Shown: positions 1 through 9,961, numbered from the stretch's first letter. The stretch is 64,000 nucleotides of DNA from Catellatospora methionotrophica (GCF_011297335.1 NZ_JAAOTJ010000003.1:124001-188000), one strand, 5' to 3'. Notes: a model not told the origin generated them from the sequence alone. A program made the numbers and translations.

Positions 1-2220
1 GCGGCGCTGCGCGCCGGGTGCGTTCACGTGGTGCTGCCCGCGCTGCGGCAGGCCGCCGCAGCTGAGCCCCTCGACGAGGCGCTGCAGGCGCGGCTGCTGC
101 TCGCGCTGGCCGCCGACGGCCGGCGGGCCGAGGCCCTGGCCGCCTTCGCCGACATAGAGCACCGGCTCGCCGACGAACTCGGCATCGTGCCAGGCCCGGA
201 GCTGCGTGCGGCCCGCGACAGCCTACTCGGCCACGAGGCCCCGACCAGCGCGGCCGAACGCCCTGCCCAGTTGCCGGGTGACCATCCGTACTTCACGGGC
301 CGCCGTGACGTGCTCGCCGCCGTCGAACAATTGCTGGCCGGGGAGCAGCGGCCGACGGCGCTGGTCGTCGACGGCATGCCCGGCGTCGGCAAGACCACGT
401 TCGCGGTGCACCTGTCGCACCGGCTGGCCGACCGCTACCCCGACGGGCAGCTGCACGCCGACCTGCGCGGGTTCGACGCCACGGGTGCGGCGATGACGCC
501 GTCGGAGGCGCTGCGCGGGTTCCTGTGGTCGCTGGGCGTGGCGCCGTCGGCGATCCCCGCGGAGCTGCACGCCCAGGCCGGCCTGTATCGCAGCATCCTG
601 GCCGAGCGGCGGATGCTGATCCTGCTCGACAACTGCCGCGACGGTGACCAGATCCGGCACCTGCTGCCCGGCACAGGCGCGAGCCTGGTCATCGCGACGA
701 GCCGCCGCCGGATCACCGGTGTGGCGGGCGCGCACGCGCTGCACCTGAACCTGCTGACCGACGCCGAGGCCCGGGAACTGCTGACCCGTCGGCTCGGGGA
801 CGTGGTCGCCGCCGACCCTGCCGCCGTCGGGGAGATCATCGTGCGGTGCGGGCGGTTGCCGCTGGCGCTGGCGCTGGTCGCGACCCGCAGCGTCGGCCGG
901 CCGGGGCTGAGCCTGCCGGAGGTCGCCGGTGAGCTGGCCGGGGCCGACGGGCGGCTGGCCGGTTTCGGCGACGCGTACGCCGACCTGGAGGCGATCTTCT
1001 CCTGGTCGTATCAGGCGCTGTCGCCCGGGGCGGCGCGGCTGTTCCGGCTGCTGCCCCTGCATCCGGGCGCGGACTGGAGCCTGGACGCGGCGGCGGCGCT
1101 GGGCGGGCTGACGCCACGGGCCGCGCGGGGCCTGCTGGCCGAACTCGGCGCGCAGTTGCTGGTGCAGCCCGGTGACGGCCGGTGGCGGATGCACGACCTG
1201 CTGCGCGCCTACGCGGCTGAACTCGGTGAGGAGCACGACGGCGCGGCCGAACGTGACGCGGCCGTCGAGCGGATGTACGACTTCTACGAGCTGAGCGCGT
1301 ACGCGGCGCATCTGCTGGTGCTGCCGCAGGTGCCGCTGCCGGAACCGGAGCCGTCGGTGGTCGCCGGGCGGTCGTTCACCGACCGGGACGAGGCGATGGC
1401 GTGGTTCGCCGCCGAGCAGCGGGTGCTGACCGGCATCGTCGCGCGGGCGGGGCGGCGCGGGCGGCCGGGTACGGCGTGGCGGATCGCGCTGGCGATGCAG
1501 AACTTCTTCCAGGACACGGCACAGTTCAAACAGTGGGCGGCCGTGGCGGGTATCGGCCTGGCCGCGGTAGGCGACGACCTGGTCGCGCGGGCGCTGCTGC
1601 ACCGCAGCCTCGCGGGCGCGTGCTACTTCCTGGGCGATCTCGACGGCGGTCTGTCGCACCTGGACCGGGCGCGGAAGATCTTCGAACGGCTGGGGCTGCG
1701 CACCGAGCAGGGCCATGTCGAGAACAACATCGCTGAGATCCGCCTCGAGCAGGGCCGCTACGACGAAGCGATCGAGCACGCGGGAGCGGCGCAGACCCTG
1801 TTCCGGGCAGAAGGCAACGAGCGGGGTGCGACGACGGCGCTGCTGGCGATCGCGCGGGCGCAGTCCTGGATGGGCCGCCACGAGCCGGCGCTGGGCATGT
1901 TCACCCAGGCGCAGCGGCAGTTCGAGGCCCTCGGTGACCTGCACGGGGTCGGCACGACGCAGGCGTGGCTGGCGCACACGTACTCGATGATCGACGACCT
2001 GCCGCACGCGATGGCAGGGTGGCGGCAGGCGATCGGCACGTTCCGGGGCGCGGGGGCCGCTCATCACACCGCCGAGGTGCTGGTCGCGGTCGGTGACTTC
2101 CACTCCGGCCACGGTGAACCGGTCCGGGCGCGGCAGGCGTGGCGGGAGGCGCTGGCAGAGCTCGACGGCACGGACTCGCCGATCGCCCGGCAGATCCGCG
2201 ACCGGCTGATCAGCCGGTGA
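1..2220 (+). CDS. AfsR/SARP-type regulator, N-terminus outside window
   Basis: The frame is open from the first base, so the DNA-binding N-terminus lies upstream of the window. Visible residues 1-80 look like the end of a bacterial transcriptional activation (BTAD) domain. An NB-ARC type ATPase follows, with Walker A GMPGVGKTT and Walker B LILLDNC, then a winged-helix-like segment and about 250 residues of TPR-like helices at the C-terminus. This BTAD, NB-ARC, TPR order is that of AfsR-family regulators, which typically switch on secondary metabolism or morphological genes. The target genes are not visible. It converges on the protease gene and ends at a strong hairpin. A GTG at 28 could be mistaken for the start, but the coding frame continues upstream of it. 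Confidence 0.85.
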   Translation, partial: AALRAGCVHVVLPALRQAAAAEPLDEALQARLLLALAADGRRAEALAAFADIEHRLADELGIVPGPELRAARDSLLGHEAPTSAAERPAQLPGDHPYFTGRRDVLAAVEQLLAGEQRPTALVVDGMPGVGKTTFAVHLSHRLADRYPDGQLHADLRGFDATGAAMTPSEALRGFLWSLGVAPSAIPAELHAQAGLYRSILAERRMLILLDNCRDGDQIRHLLPGTGASLVIATSRRRITGVAGAHALHLNLLTDAEARELLTRRLGDVVAADPAAVGEIIVRCGRLPLALALVATRSVGRPGLSLPEVAGELAGADGRLAGFGDAYADLEAIFSWSYQALSPGAARLFRLLPLHPGADWSLDAAAALGGLTPRAARGLLAELGAQLLVQPGDGRWRMHDLLRAYAAELGEEHDGAAERDAAVERMYDFYELSAYAAHLLVLPQVPLPEPEPSVVAGRSFTDRDEAMAWFAAEQRVLTGIVARAGRRGRPGTAWRIALAMQNFFQDTAQFKQWAAVAGIGLAAVGDDLVARALLHRSLAGACYFLGDLDGGLSHLDRARKIFERLGLRTEQGHVENNIAEIRLEQGRYDEAIEHAGAAQTLFRAEGNERGATTALLAIARAQSWMGRHEPALGMFTQAQRQFEALGDLHGVGTTQAWLAHTYSMIDDLPHAMAGWRQAIGTFRGAGAAHHTAEVLVAVGDFHSGHGEPVRARQAWREALAELDGTDSPIARQIRDRLISR

Positions 2221-2254
2221 CCCGGACGCGGCGCCGGGCAGCGCCGCGTCCGGG
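2221..2254. terminator. Bidirectional hairpin terminator
   Basis: A perfect 14-bp inverted repeat (arms 2221-2234 and 2241-2254, loop CGGGCA) starts directly after the TGA of the AfsR-type gene and lies 8 bases from the stop of the convergent protease gene. It has no T-run, as is usual in high-GC actinobacteria, and could serve both genes. Confidence 0.7.
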
Positions 2255-2262
2255 ACCGGTGC

Positions 2263-5200
2263 TCAGTACCGGTAGGCGCGGATCACGGTCTGCTTGACCG
2301 TGTTGCCACGGTTGTCGGTCGCCGCGGCGCGCAGCGACACGAAACCGGTGCCCGCCGGGTGGCAGATCAGCGCGGTGCCCTGCTCACCGAAGCGCAGCAC
2401 CGGCAGCTTGTGCCAGGTCTTGCCGTCGTCGAACGACGCCTCGACCGTCAGTGCCTTCGTCCGGCCCGGCGCGGCTCCGACCTGACGGTCCAGCGACACC
2501 GGGATCGTGAACAGCCGGCCCGCCGCCGCCTTGTTGTCGATGTCGAGCTTCGGGCTGTACCGGATCGCGGTCAGCGGCAGTTTCACCAGTTCCCCGTCGG
2601 GCACGTGGCCGGACGTGAACGTCCACTCGGCCTGCACGACGGTCGACAGGGTGAACGCCGGGTCGCTGGTGAACGTCGCGGCAAGCCGGTAGTCGCCGGT
2701 CTGCGCGGGCACCTGCCACGTGTACGGCACCTCGGACGCGCTGCCGATCTCGACACCGTCGCGGTACAGGGTGACCTGGGCGCTGCCGCCACGTACGTGC
2801 CGGAAGCCCATGTGCCCGGTGCCGTCACCGTGCAGCGGGCCGGGTCCGCCGATCTGGTCGCCCCAGTAGCGGGTCGCGTACTGCTGACCGAAGTTCGGCT
2901 GCGGGTACACCGGCCCGGCGACCGCGTTGGCCCACTTCACGTGGTACGTACGGCCCGGCTGGTAGCCGGTCCAGTCCGACTGGTAGTAGGTGTAGCGCGT
3001 CTGCGCCGACACCGACTGCCATACCGCCTTCTTGTCGGTGTGGTAGTACTCGGTGATGGTGGCGGGCACGTCGTAGGTGAAGGTCGGCTGGATGTTGCGC
3101 TCGTCGCGGTAGACCGGCGAGTTACCGGGCGCGTGCGCGACCGCGTTGCGGGCGACCGGCACCCCGGGCACGTCCGCGCTGATCTGCGACCGGACCGTGG
3201 CGAAGTCACCGGCGCGCAGCCGGCGGGTCAGGCCGGTCATCATCTGGCCCGGCTCGTAGAAGTAGGCCCGGTACACGTACGGGCTGTTGTGCAGACCGCC
3301 GTCGGCGTCGACCTGGCCCCAGATCCCGTGCACGTAGGACACGAAACCGGGGGTCCTACCGGACCCGACCTGCGCGGTGCGGATGTGGTCGAACGGCACG
3401 TTCATCAGCGTGCCGAAGGGGTCGTTGCTGCCCCAGATCTGCGGTTGCTGCGTGCGGATCGTCCAGCCCGAGTCCGGGAAGACCAGGCTCGCCTTCGCGT
3501 TCGGCACCGACACCGTGAGCGGCTTGGCCTTGCGGGTGTCGACGGTCAGCGACTGGTCCTTGGTCAGGTCGAGGGTCGGGCGGACCAGGGACGTGATGTC
3601 GGGGGCGTTCGGGTCGCCGGTCAGCATGTACGTCTGGACCAGGTAGCGGCCCGCGCGGACCCGGTGCGTGGTGGCCGACGGGTCGTCGAGCACCAGCTGG
3701 GTCTGCCGGTCCAGGTCCATCAGGACCGTCACCCAGCCCTGCTCGGCGGTCGGCTTGCCGCCGTCGGGGCCGATCAGCTTGAGGGTCAGCTGACGGCGTA
3801 CGACATCCACCGCGACCGGGGTCTGCACCTGCGTGCCGTTGCCGGTCGCGGTCACCTCACCGCCGAAGTACCGGTCGGGCAGACCGGCGCTGGCCTGCAC
3901 GGTGACGGTCACCGTCGCGGTGCCGCCCGCGGGCACTGTCACGGTCGGGGCGCTGAGGCTGAACAGCCCCGCCGGGGCCGGTGCGCCGTCGGCGTCCTTG
4001 GCGTCGAAGGTCAGCGCCAGGGTCAGGGCCGAGGTGCCACTGTTGGTGTAGGTGACGGTGCGGCTCTGCGCGGCGGTGGTCCGCTCGAACGCGACGCTGA
4101 CCGGGCTGGCGGTGGCGGTCTGCCCGATCGCGCGGGCGACGTCGACGAAGCCCGCGCCCTGCTCGTACACGCCGATCGCGGTGCTGGGCTGTGCGGCTGC
4201 CATCAGCGTCGACTTGATCCGGTCCGGGGTCCAGTCGGGGTGCTGCTGGGCCAGGATCGCCGCCGCGCCCGCCACGTGCGGCGTCGCCATCGACGTACCG
4301 GACAGGCTCGCGTACTGCGGATTATCGTCGTTGGCGTACAGATCGGAGGCCGCGCTACGCGCCGCGACGATCGCCACGCCAGGTCCGGTGATGTCGGGCT
4401 TGATGCCCGCGTCGCCGGTGCGCGGGCCGCGGCTGGAGAACTCGGCCAGCTCACCGGTCTTGGACACCGCGCCGACGGTCAGCGCCTCGGTGACGCTGCC
4501 GGGCGAGTTGACGGTCGACTCCCCGCCCAGGCCCGTGTTGCCGGCGGCGACGACGAACAGGATCCCGTAGCGGTGGGTCAGGTCGGCCAGGGCCGCCTCG
4601 ATCGGGTCGGTCGCCGAGCTGTCCGGGCCGCCCAGGCTCATGTTGGCGACCTTGACGCCCTGCTGCGCCGCCCAGGTCATACCGGCCAGGATCGCCGACT
4701 CGGGGCAGCCGTCGATGGTGCAGACCTTCGCGCTGTACAGCGACGCGCCGGGCGCCATGCCCTTGAACCGGCCCTGCGACGCCTCTCCCCCACCGGCGAT
4801 GGTCGAGGCGACGTGGGTGCCGTGGCCGACCCGGTCGAGGGCGTCGGGCTCGGCGGTGAAGTTCTCCGCGGCGGCGACCCGTCCCGCGAGGTCGGGGTGG
4901 GTCTGGTCGACGCCGGTGTCGATGACGGCGACCTTCACCCCGGTGCCGGTGAACCCGGCCTGCCAGGCCTGCGGTGCGCCGGTCAGCGGGACGCTGACGT
5001 CGAGTGTCGGCTTGCGCAGACCGTCGAGCCAGATCTTGTCGTATCCGGTGCGCAGCCGCCGCTCGGAGCCGGTCGCTGCGGTGAGGCTGTTCCAGAAGGC
5101 GACGGCGTCGGTGCGGTTCTGTGCGACGGCGCTCAGACCGGGGAGTTCACGGATGGTCCGCGCACCGGTGAGGCCACCGGTGGTGCCGTCGTGCTCGATG

Positions 5201-5592
5201 AGCAGCGGCAGAGTGGTACGCGAGTCGTCGTAGCCGAAGCCGACCAGCGTCGAGATGTCGAACAGGCGCTCGTCGAGCTTGCCGCGGTTGAGCAGGCCGA
5301 CGGCGTCGGCGGGGATGACCCGCACGTCGTCGCCCGCGCTGTGGGTCAGGAACGCGATCCGTTCCCGGCCCTTGCCCGGCACGACGGTGACGGCGGTCTG
5401 GCCGTCGATCGTGCTGACGTGGACGGTGTCGCCGGTGAGCAGAGTGACCGTCGAGGGCTTCGACGCGACCGGGGGTGTGGTCGCCGGCTTCGGCAGCGGG
5501 GTCGGAGCCGCGGCGGCGGAGCCGCCGGGGACGACCGCCGAGACGCCGAGCACCAGCACCGCCAGCGCCGATAACTTGCGTACTGACCGCAT
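2263..5592 (-). CDS. Secreted subtilisin-like serine protease (S8 family)
   Basis: This encodes a 1109-aa precursor. An N-terminal signal peptide is visible (basic start, hydrophobic stretch, Ala-rich cleavage region near residue 28), followed by a propeptide-like region. The catalytic triad is Asp225 (VIDTGVDQTHPDL), His257 (GHGTHVAS) and Ser434 (SGTSMATPHVAG), with the oxyanion Asn in AAGNTG. About 600 C-terminal residues contain beta-rich segments rather than a second catalytic domain. The ATG at 5592 is preceded by AGGGAG at good spacing. It is monocistronic and probably an extracellular protease used in nutrition. Nothing links it to the defence genes. A near full-length open frame on the opposite strand is a GC-driven shadow. 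Confidence 0.95.
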   Translation of the reverse strand: MRSVRKLSALAVLVLGVSAVVPGGSAAAAPTPLPKPATTPPVASKPSTVTLLTGDTVHVSTIDGQTAVTVVPGKGRERIAFLTHSAGDDVRVIPADAVGLLNRGKLDERLFDISTLVGFGYDDSRTTLPLLIEHDGTTGGLTGARTIRELPGLSAVAQNRTDAVAFWNSLTAATGSERRLRTGYDKIWLDGLRKPTLDVSVPLTGAPQAWQAGFTGTGVKVAVIDTGVDQTHPDLAGRVAAAENFTAEPDALDRVGHGTHVASTIAGGGEASQGRFKGMAPGASLYSAKVCTIDGCPESAILAGMTWAAQQGVKVANMSLGGPDSSATDPIEAALADLTHRYGILFVVAAGNTGLGGESTVNSPGSVTEALTVGAVSKTGELAEFSSRGPRTGDAGIKPDITGPGVAIVAARSAASDLYANDDNPQYASLSGTSMATPHVAGAAAILAQQHPDWTPDRIKSTLMAAAQPSTAIGVYEQGAGFVDVARAIGQTATASPVSVAFERTTAAQSRTVTYTNSGTSALTLALTFDAKDADGAPAPAGLFSLSAPTVTVPAGGTATVTVTVQASAGLPDRYFGGEVTATGNGTQVQTPVAVDVVRRQLTLKLIGPDGGKPTAEQGWVTVLMDLDRQTQLVLDDPSATTHRVRAGRYLVQTYMLTGDPNAPDITSLVRPTLDLTKDQSLTVDTRKAKPLTVSVPNAKASLVFPDSGWTIRTQQPQIWGSNDPFGTLMNVPFDHIRTAQVGSGRTPGFVSYVHGIWGQVDADGGLHNSPYVYRAYFYEPGQMMTGLTRRLRAGDFATVRSQISADVPGVPVARNAVAHAPGNSPVYRDERNIQPTFTYDVPATITEYYHTDKKAVWQSVSAQTRYTYYQSDWTGYQPGRTYHVKWANAVAGPVYPQPNFGQQYATRYWGDQIGGPGPLHGDGTGHMGFRHVRGGSAQVTLYRDGVEIGSASEVPYTWQVPAQTGDYRLAATFTSDPAFTLSTVVQAEWTFTSGHVPDGELVKLPLTAIRYSPKLDIDNKAAAGRLFTIPVSLDRQVGAAPGRTKALTVEASFDDGKTWHKLPVLRFGEQGTALICHPAGTGFVSLRAAATDNRGNTVKQTVIRAYRY

Positions 5593-5804
5593 CTTTCTCC
5601 CTTGATGAACGCGAGAGGGGTACGCGTCATCAGGACGTGGCCAGCAGGTGAAAGTTCAGACTGGTGACCTGGATCACATCATCGGATCGGCTTAGGCCCC
5701 GCGAGCTGGCACGCCCAGGGCTGACAACGAGGGCAGCTTCGCCCACCACGCGACTGCACGTCGTCATACCTGACCCAGGGCGTGGGCAGCATGCTCAGCC
5801 ACGC

Positions 5805-6197
5805 CTAGACCCGGTCCGGGTGGGCATCCTCCAGGCGCTCGACCCGCAGGTAGCCGAGAAGCAGCTCCTGATCCCGTGGGTCGAGCGCGGCGAACGCCCG
5901 AGACGCCGCCGCCCTCGACCCGGGGGTCTCGATGCCCAGCAGGCCGATGATCGCCACCCACGCCATCGACACGAGATGGAACAACCTGTCCTCACGGAGC
6001 CGGGGATCCTCGGCAAGGTCTGCCAGCGGCTGGACGAGATGAGCGTCGGTTCTTGCCCTGCCGATAAGCTCGAGCAGCGCGGCCCGACGCAGTGTGCGCC
6101 CGCGGCCGATCAGCTCAATGATCTCGTGGTCGGAGAGCGCCTTGACAGCGGCGCGGTCGCCGCCCGGAGACTGGGCATCAGCACTCCCGCTATCCAT
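5805..6197 (-). CDS. Hypothetical protein, 130 aa
   Basis: I do not recognise this family. The product is predicted helical, with Leu/Ala-rich segments (a stretch around IELIGRGRTLRRAALLELIG) and no signal peptide. Its ATG lies inside the end of the upstream small gene, overlapping by 8 bases, which suggests translational coupling. It may be a HEAT-like or regulatory small protein, but nothing in the sequence settles this. Confidence 0.55.
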   Translation of the reverse strand: MDSGSADAQSPGGDRAAVKALSDHEIIELIGRGRTLRRAALLELIGRARTDAHLVQPLADLAEDPRLREDRLFHLVSMAWVAIIGLLGIETPGSRAAASRAFAALDPRDQELLLGYLRVERLEDAHPDRV

Positions 6198-6480
6198 ACC
6201 ACTCCTCCCGGATCTTCGCGATCGCCGCGTCCCTGATCTCGGTCAGCCTACGCACGGCATCGAGGTCACCGATCGACGTCGCATAGTCGATCTCCTTCTG
6301 GAGGGGGCGTCGCAAGACCCAGAGAACCAGGTCCCCTGACTTCGCCCAGGCGTGCACAACGTTCGGGATGGAAGCATCGGGACCAGCGACGGCAGGCTCC
6401 ACTTTTGCTCGACGCGGGCGATCGCGGCAGGCAGCAGGGCCGGCCCTGCTCAGGGCCGATCCTGCCGCCGCCTGCGGCAT
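6190..6480 (-). CDS. Hypothetical protein, up to 96 aa
   Basis: This is a small gene upstream of, and overlapping, the 130-aa hypothetical by 8 bases. The conserved-looking part is the C-terminal half (from about NVVHAWAKSGDLVLWV to EIRDAAIAKIREEWYG), which resembles a small helical protein. The first 40 residues are compositionally poor and there is no good ribosome binding site at 6480, so the true start may be an internal GTG near 6354. Function unknown. Confidence 0.4.
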   Translation of the reverse strand: MPQAAAGSALSRAGPAACRDRPRRAKVEPAVAGPDASIPNVVHAWAKSGDLVLWVLRRPLQKEIDYATSIGDLDAVRRLTEIRDAAIAKIREEWYG

Positions 6481-6490
6481 CGTTGCAATA

Positions 6491-6955
6491 TCAGTAATGG
6501 GTACAGTTCCCGCTGTTCATCGCAGGCCAGCACATGATGTTGCGGGTCTGCGACCCGTAACCTCCGTCGATCTTGATGGTCGCGTCGAGGTGGTCGTGCC
6601 ACCACCTCTGGGCGAACCGCAGGCCGGCCTCGGTATTGGGCCCGAAGTCGTTGTCCTCGCTGAGCATGACCCAGCCGTCGAAGTATCTGAAGTTGTAGTT
6701 CAGCGCCCGCTGCAGCTGGCCGACCCCGGAGTTGTGCGAGCCGCGCAGCAGCCAGCAGTTGAAGTTGCTCGACCGGTACCCGGGAATCCACGCCGAATGC
6801 GTCCCGCCGTAGTCGTCGGGCCGGATGATCAGACCTGTGCCGTCGCACTGGGGGTTGGCCGCGTGGGCCGCCGACGGGCCGACCAACTGCACCACGGCGG
6901 ACGCGAGAACGATCGCGGTGACGGTGAAAACGCGCCGAGCTCCCGACTTGAACAT
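6491..6955 (-). CDS. Secreted peptidoglycan-binding-like protein
   Basis: The chosen start is the ATG at 6955, which has GAGGAG about 11 bases upstream. A longer in-frame start at 7015 adds 20 residues in front of the signal peptide and is less likely. The 154-aa product begins with a signal peptide ending in the Ala-His-Ala region near residue 32. The mature part has the layout of a PG_binding_1 fold (GVGQLQRALNYN, DNDFGPNTEAGLRFAQRWW, IDGGYGSQT), the repeat that anchors exoproteins to peptidoglycan. There is no catalytic domain. Four Cys remain in the mature protein and could form disulfides. Probably a cell-wall-associated or released small protein. Confidence 0.75.
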   Translation of the reverse strand: MFKSGARRVFTVTAIVLASAVVQLVGPSAAHAANPQCDGTGLIIRPDDYGGTHSAWIPGYRSSNFNCWLLRGSHNSGVGQLQRALNYNFRYFDGWVMLSEDNDFGPNTEAGLRFAQRWWHDHLDATIKIDGGYGSQTRNIMCWPAMNSGNCTHY

Positions 6956-7320
6956 GCCGATTTTGCTCCTCACTCGATCCCTGGAAGTGGAATCGCCGGT
7001 GAACAGCGTCGCCATCGCCGGCGGGCGGACGGATCCGCACCGACCAACTCCGGACTGCGGCGACCGCTGGCCTGATCATCACCGCCGCACCGGGCCCGGA
7101 CACCGGACAGAACCGGATCTAGAACGTACGGACGAGTAACGCTGCCCGCCGAGCAGCGATGACATGGCCCGGTGACCACGGAGCACCAGGCCATCGTCAA
7201 ACGCGGCACAGCGAACGCCTACCAGCGGATAGCGCTTCATGCCACTGCCGCGCCGGACCACAGGCCACTAGATCCACAAAGATGTACCAATACGTTGACG
7301 TGCATCACTACACTGCGGCA
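6956..7320. other. 365-nt divergent intergenic region
   Basis: This lies between two divergently transcribed genes and presumably carries both promoters. I see no convincing gene, no long inverted repeat and no clear -35/-10 pair. Open frames crossing it are upstream extensions without ribosome binding sites. Confidence 0.4.
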
Positions 7321-7836
7321 ATGGAGACGCTGACGGCCATCTTGCCACTGGCCGGTGTCGTGATCGGTGCGGTCGCGACATATCTCGTCACCACCGCGAC
7401 TGAACGTAGCCGGTGGCAGCGGGCGCAGGACGTGCGCTGGGACGAGCGCAGGCTGACGGCGTACATCGCTTTCGGCGAGGCGAGTAAGCGGATATACAGC
7501 GTCGCCTTCCGGATCGCGGCCCACCACGGATTCCACAACCGCGGCGACCCACTGACGCCGGAGGACGGCCTGCCGCTGCTGTCCGCTGCGATCGCAGATC
7601 GGGCGGTCAGCTGGGAAGCGCTGCTGCTACTGGGCGGAAGTGGCGCACTCGAATCCGCACGAGAGTGGCACCGCGTGCTGCGGGTCCCCGTGTCATACGT
7701 CCGGGGCGAGGCGACCGATCCTCAGGCGTGGCAGGCTGCGGAACGTGCCGTGGACCTGGCACGGGACGCGTTCTACATGGCCGCCCGCGACGACTTGGGC
7801 GTGCCCGACTTCACGGTGTCGGCACATCTGCGCTGA
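7321..7836 (+). CDS. Small membrane-anchored hypothetical protein
   Basis: The 171-aa product is chosen from ATG 7321, because an upstream extension to 7159 has no membrane-protein logic. Residues 5-25 form one hydrophobic N-terminal segment (LTAILPLAGVVIGAVATYLV), followed by a charged, helical cytoplasmic part (TERSRWQRAQDVRWDERRLTA). This layout, one TM helix then a helical bundle, is common in actinobacterial hypothetical proteins, and I know of no assigned function. It converges with the NERD-helicase gene, leaving 16 bases between stops. Confidence 0.7.
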   Translation: METLTAILPLAGVVIGAVATYLVTTATERSRWQRAQDVRWDERRLTAYIAFGEASKRIYSVAFRIAAHHGFHNRGDPLTPEDGLPLLSAAIADRAVSWEALLLLGGSGALESAREWHRVLRVPVSYVRGEATDPQAWQAAERAVDLARDAFYMAARDDLGVPDFTVSAHLR

Positions 7837-7852
7837 GCGAACCCGGCACGCC

Positions 7853-9961
7853 TCACGCGAGGGCACCAGGCTTGGCGGGCGCGCGTGACGTCTCCCCCAA
7901 CCAGAGGGTCAGCCGAGCGCGACTCATCGCCACATGTAGAGCGTGTCGAGCCAGAGTCGCCGACTCATCATCGGACTGGTACCCCTTGGCGGCGTCGGTG
8001 ATCGCGCTACTGGGGCCCGGCAGCAGGACGTGCGCGAACTCCAGGCCCTTCGCCTTGTGCCAGGTGCCCACCTTGACCCGGTCGGTGGGGTCACCGGTAT
8101 AGGCATCGAGTTCCACAACGGGGATGCCCTCCCTGCGCAGCAGGGCGGCGTATCGCCTGGCCTGCGCTCCCCGGTAGCACAACACGGCGACCTCGCCGTA
8201 GCCTCCCCCGGCCGCCAGCTCCCGGACAGCCGCGACGGCCTGGTTCTCGAGCTGGGATTCAGTCTCCTCCGACACCCGCACGACCCGCCCAGCGCCATGA
8301 GTCACCGCCAGATCCGCCGGCCGCCCCGTGACCATCGTGCCGTCGATGTCCTCCAGCCGCTGCTCCGCGATGACGTCGAGAGCCGCGTCGAGGATCGCCG
8401 GGGCGTTGCGGTAGTTGACGGTCAGAACCTCACTGCGTCCGCCGGTGATCGACAGGCCCGCGTCAGACAGCCGGTAACCGCCGGGATAGATCTTCTGGCG
8501 GCAGTCACCGATCAGAAGCAACCCGTTCGCCCCCGGTGGCGCGACAGCGGACACCAGCCGAAGCGCCGTCAAAGACAGGTCCTGCACCTCGTCGACGATG
8601 ACCGCCCCGTATCCGGGCTGCGGCGGCTCCCGCCGCGCCTCCGCGAGCGCCCGCATCAGCAGATCGGCCGCATCGGCGATCCCACGGTGCACGAGACGCT
8701 GCTGGTACCGCTCGTACAGGTCCCATACCAAGTCGCGTTGACCTTCTGTGAGCCGCAGTTGCCGGCCGGGCCTCGCGCTAGCCCGGTACTGGCCACGCTC
8801 GGCGATGCCCCGGCCCTTGATGACGACATCGATCTCCTGCCGCCAGTAGACCGGCCGCGGGTCCAACGCGGCCAGGGGCGAGCCGCGCATGGCCAGCCAG
8901 GCATGGCTGAACTCGTTCTCGGCAGCCGCCGCGTCGTAGGCTACCTCGATGCCGCGCTCGGCAAGGAACCTGGCGGCCCACCCGTGCACATGCACGCAGT
9001 CGATGCGATGGGCCAGGTCCGGGCGCATCTGATGGAGCAGTCTCGCCTGCACCCGCGGCACCATGCGCACGAGGCTGGTCAGCAGCACCGGACCGGTCGT
9101 GTTCTTGGCCGCTTCGACAGCGCGCCACAGTCCCACCACCGTCTTTCCCGTGCCCGCCGGGCCGCTGATCCGGGCAGGTCCCGTGTAGGTGCGTCGCACG
9201 ATCGCCAACTGGCTGGCGTGCAGGAACGTCATCCAGCGCTCCATGGGCCGGGCAGTCGCGGCCGCGACCTCGGCGTCGAGGATGTCCTGTGGTTCGAAGA
9301 GTCCTCCTGCCACCTGGGCGGCAGCCTGGACGGCGACCCGATCGGCCGGCAGGTTGCAGGGCTCGTACGCCGGATACACCTGTGCCAGGACCTCGTGCAC
9401 AGCTGTCACGTCGGCCGTCGACAGACGTGACGGCAGCTCTCCGGCCAGCGTCGGGCGCAGCTCCTTCACGCCCAGCAACATCACGCCCTGGTGATTGCGG
9501 TGCACCGAATGACCAGCGAAAGCGAGCACCGGATGAACGATGTCGGCGACGATCTGCAGCCGCCGTGCCAGCGCGTGCTGCGCGGGCCGGATCATCGCCT
9601 TCACCTTCGCGATCTCGGCCTGCCGGTTGTCCAGACCCGCGCACAGCACACCGGCATGGATCTGAGGCTGGCTGGTCCACTCCTTCGCGTCGACGATGAA
9701 TACGCCCGGCGGTCCGATCAGAATCATGTCCACGTTCGCCGAACGGGTTCCGGGCCAGGCACGGTCGATCATCAAGAACCATCGCTGCCGCCCGGCACCG
9801 TCCGGGCGGGTGAGTGCCATCAAGGCCGTCGCGATCTGTCGCTCGCCGAACGCGCCACGGGCGAACCGTGGCGCCAGTACGGCTTGCGCGTCCAGTTGGT
9901 CCCGCACCAGCTGCTGAGACCGGTCGGTGTCTGCGCGACGCCGACCGGTCACGACAGGCAC
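7853..9961 (-). CDS. NERD-domain nuclease/UvrD-like helicase
   Basis: This is a 702-aa protein. Residues 30-150 match a nuclease-related (NERD) domain: GAFGERQIATAL, then NVDMILIGPPGVFIVDAKEW with the acidic residue and K expected for a restriction-endonuclease-like fold. From residue 260 it is a superfamily 1 helicase, with Walker A GPAGTGKT (from G267), Walker B IVDEVQDL, GDCRQKIYPGGY, and C-terminal motifs GTWHKAKGLEFAHVLLPG and HVAMSRAR. NERD-helicase fusions are associated with DNA processing and anti-phage islands. The start is a GTG at 9961 without a strong ribosome binding site, sitting in a short palindrome (GACAGG-CA-CCTGTC, 9954-9967). It is probably monocistronic. Action on DNA in the cytoplasm is inferred from domains only. 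Confidence 0.85.
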   Translation of the reverse strand: MPVVTGRRRADTDRSQQLVRDQLDAQAVLAPRFARGAFGERQIATALMALTRPDGAGRQRWFLMIDRAWPGTRSANVDMILIGPPGVFIVDAKEWTSQPQIHAGVLCAGLDNRQAEIAKVKAMIRPAQHALARRLQIVADIVHPVLAFAGHSVHRNHQGVMLLGVKELRPTLAGELPSRLSTADVTAVHEVLAQVYPAYEPCNLPADRVAVQAAAQVAGGLFEPQDILDAEVAAATARPMERWMTFLHASQLAIVRRTYTGPARISGPAGTGKTVVGLWRAVEAAKNTTGPVLLTSLVRMVPRVQARLLHQMRPDLAHRIDCVHVHGWAARFLAERGIEVAYDAAAAENEFSHAWLAMRGSPLAALDPRPVYWRQEIDVVIKGRGIAERGQYRASARPGRQLRLTEGQRDLVWDLYERYQQRLVHRGIADAADLLMRALAEARREPPQPGYGAVIVDEVQDLSLTALRLVSAVAPPGANGLLLIGDCRQKIYPGGYRLSDAGLSITGGRSEVLTVNYRNAPAILDAALDVIAEQRLEDIDGTMVTGRPADLAVTHGAGRVVRVSEETESQLENQAVAAVRELAAGGGYGEVAVLCYRGAQARRYAALLRREGIPVVELDAYTGDPTDRVKVGTWHKAKGLEFAHVLLPGPSSAITDAAKGYQSDDESATLARHALHVAMSRARLTLWLGETSRAPAKPGALA

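Noticed and set aside
2359-5574. A 1071-codon open frame antisense to the subtilisin-like protease
   Set aside because: Its product is Arg/Gly/Val-rich with no domain, and it mirrors a gene with a full catalytic triad and signal peptide. Long antisense frames are expected at this GC content.
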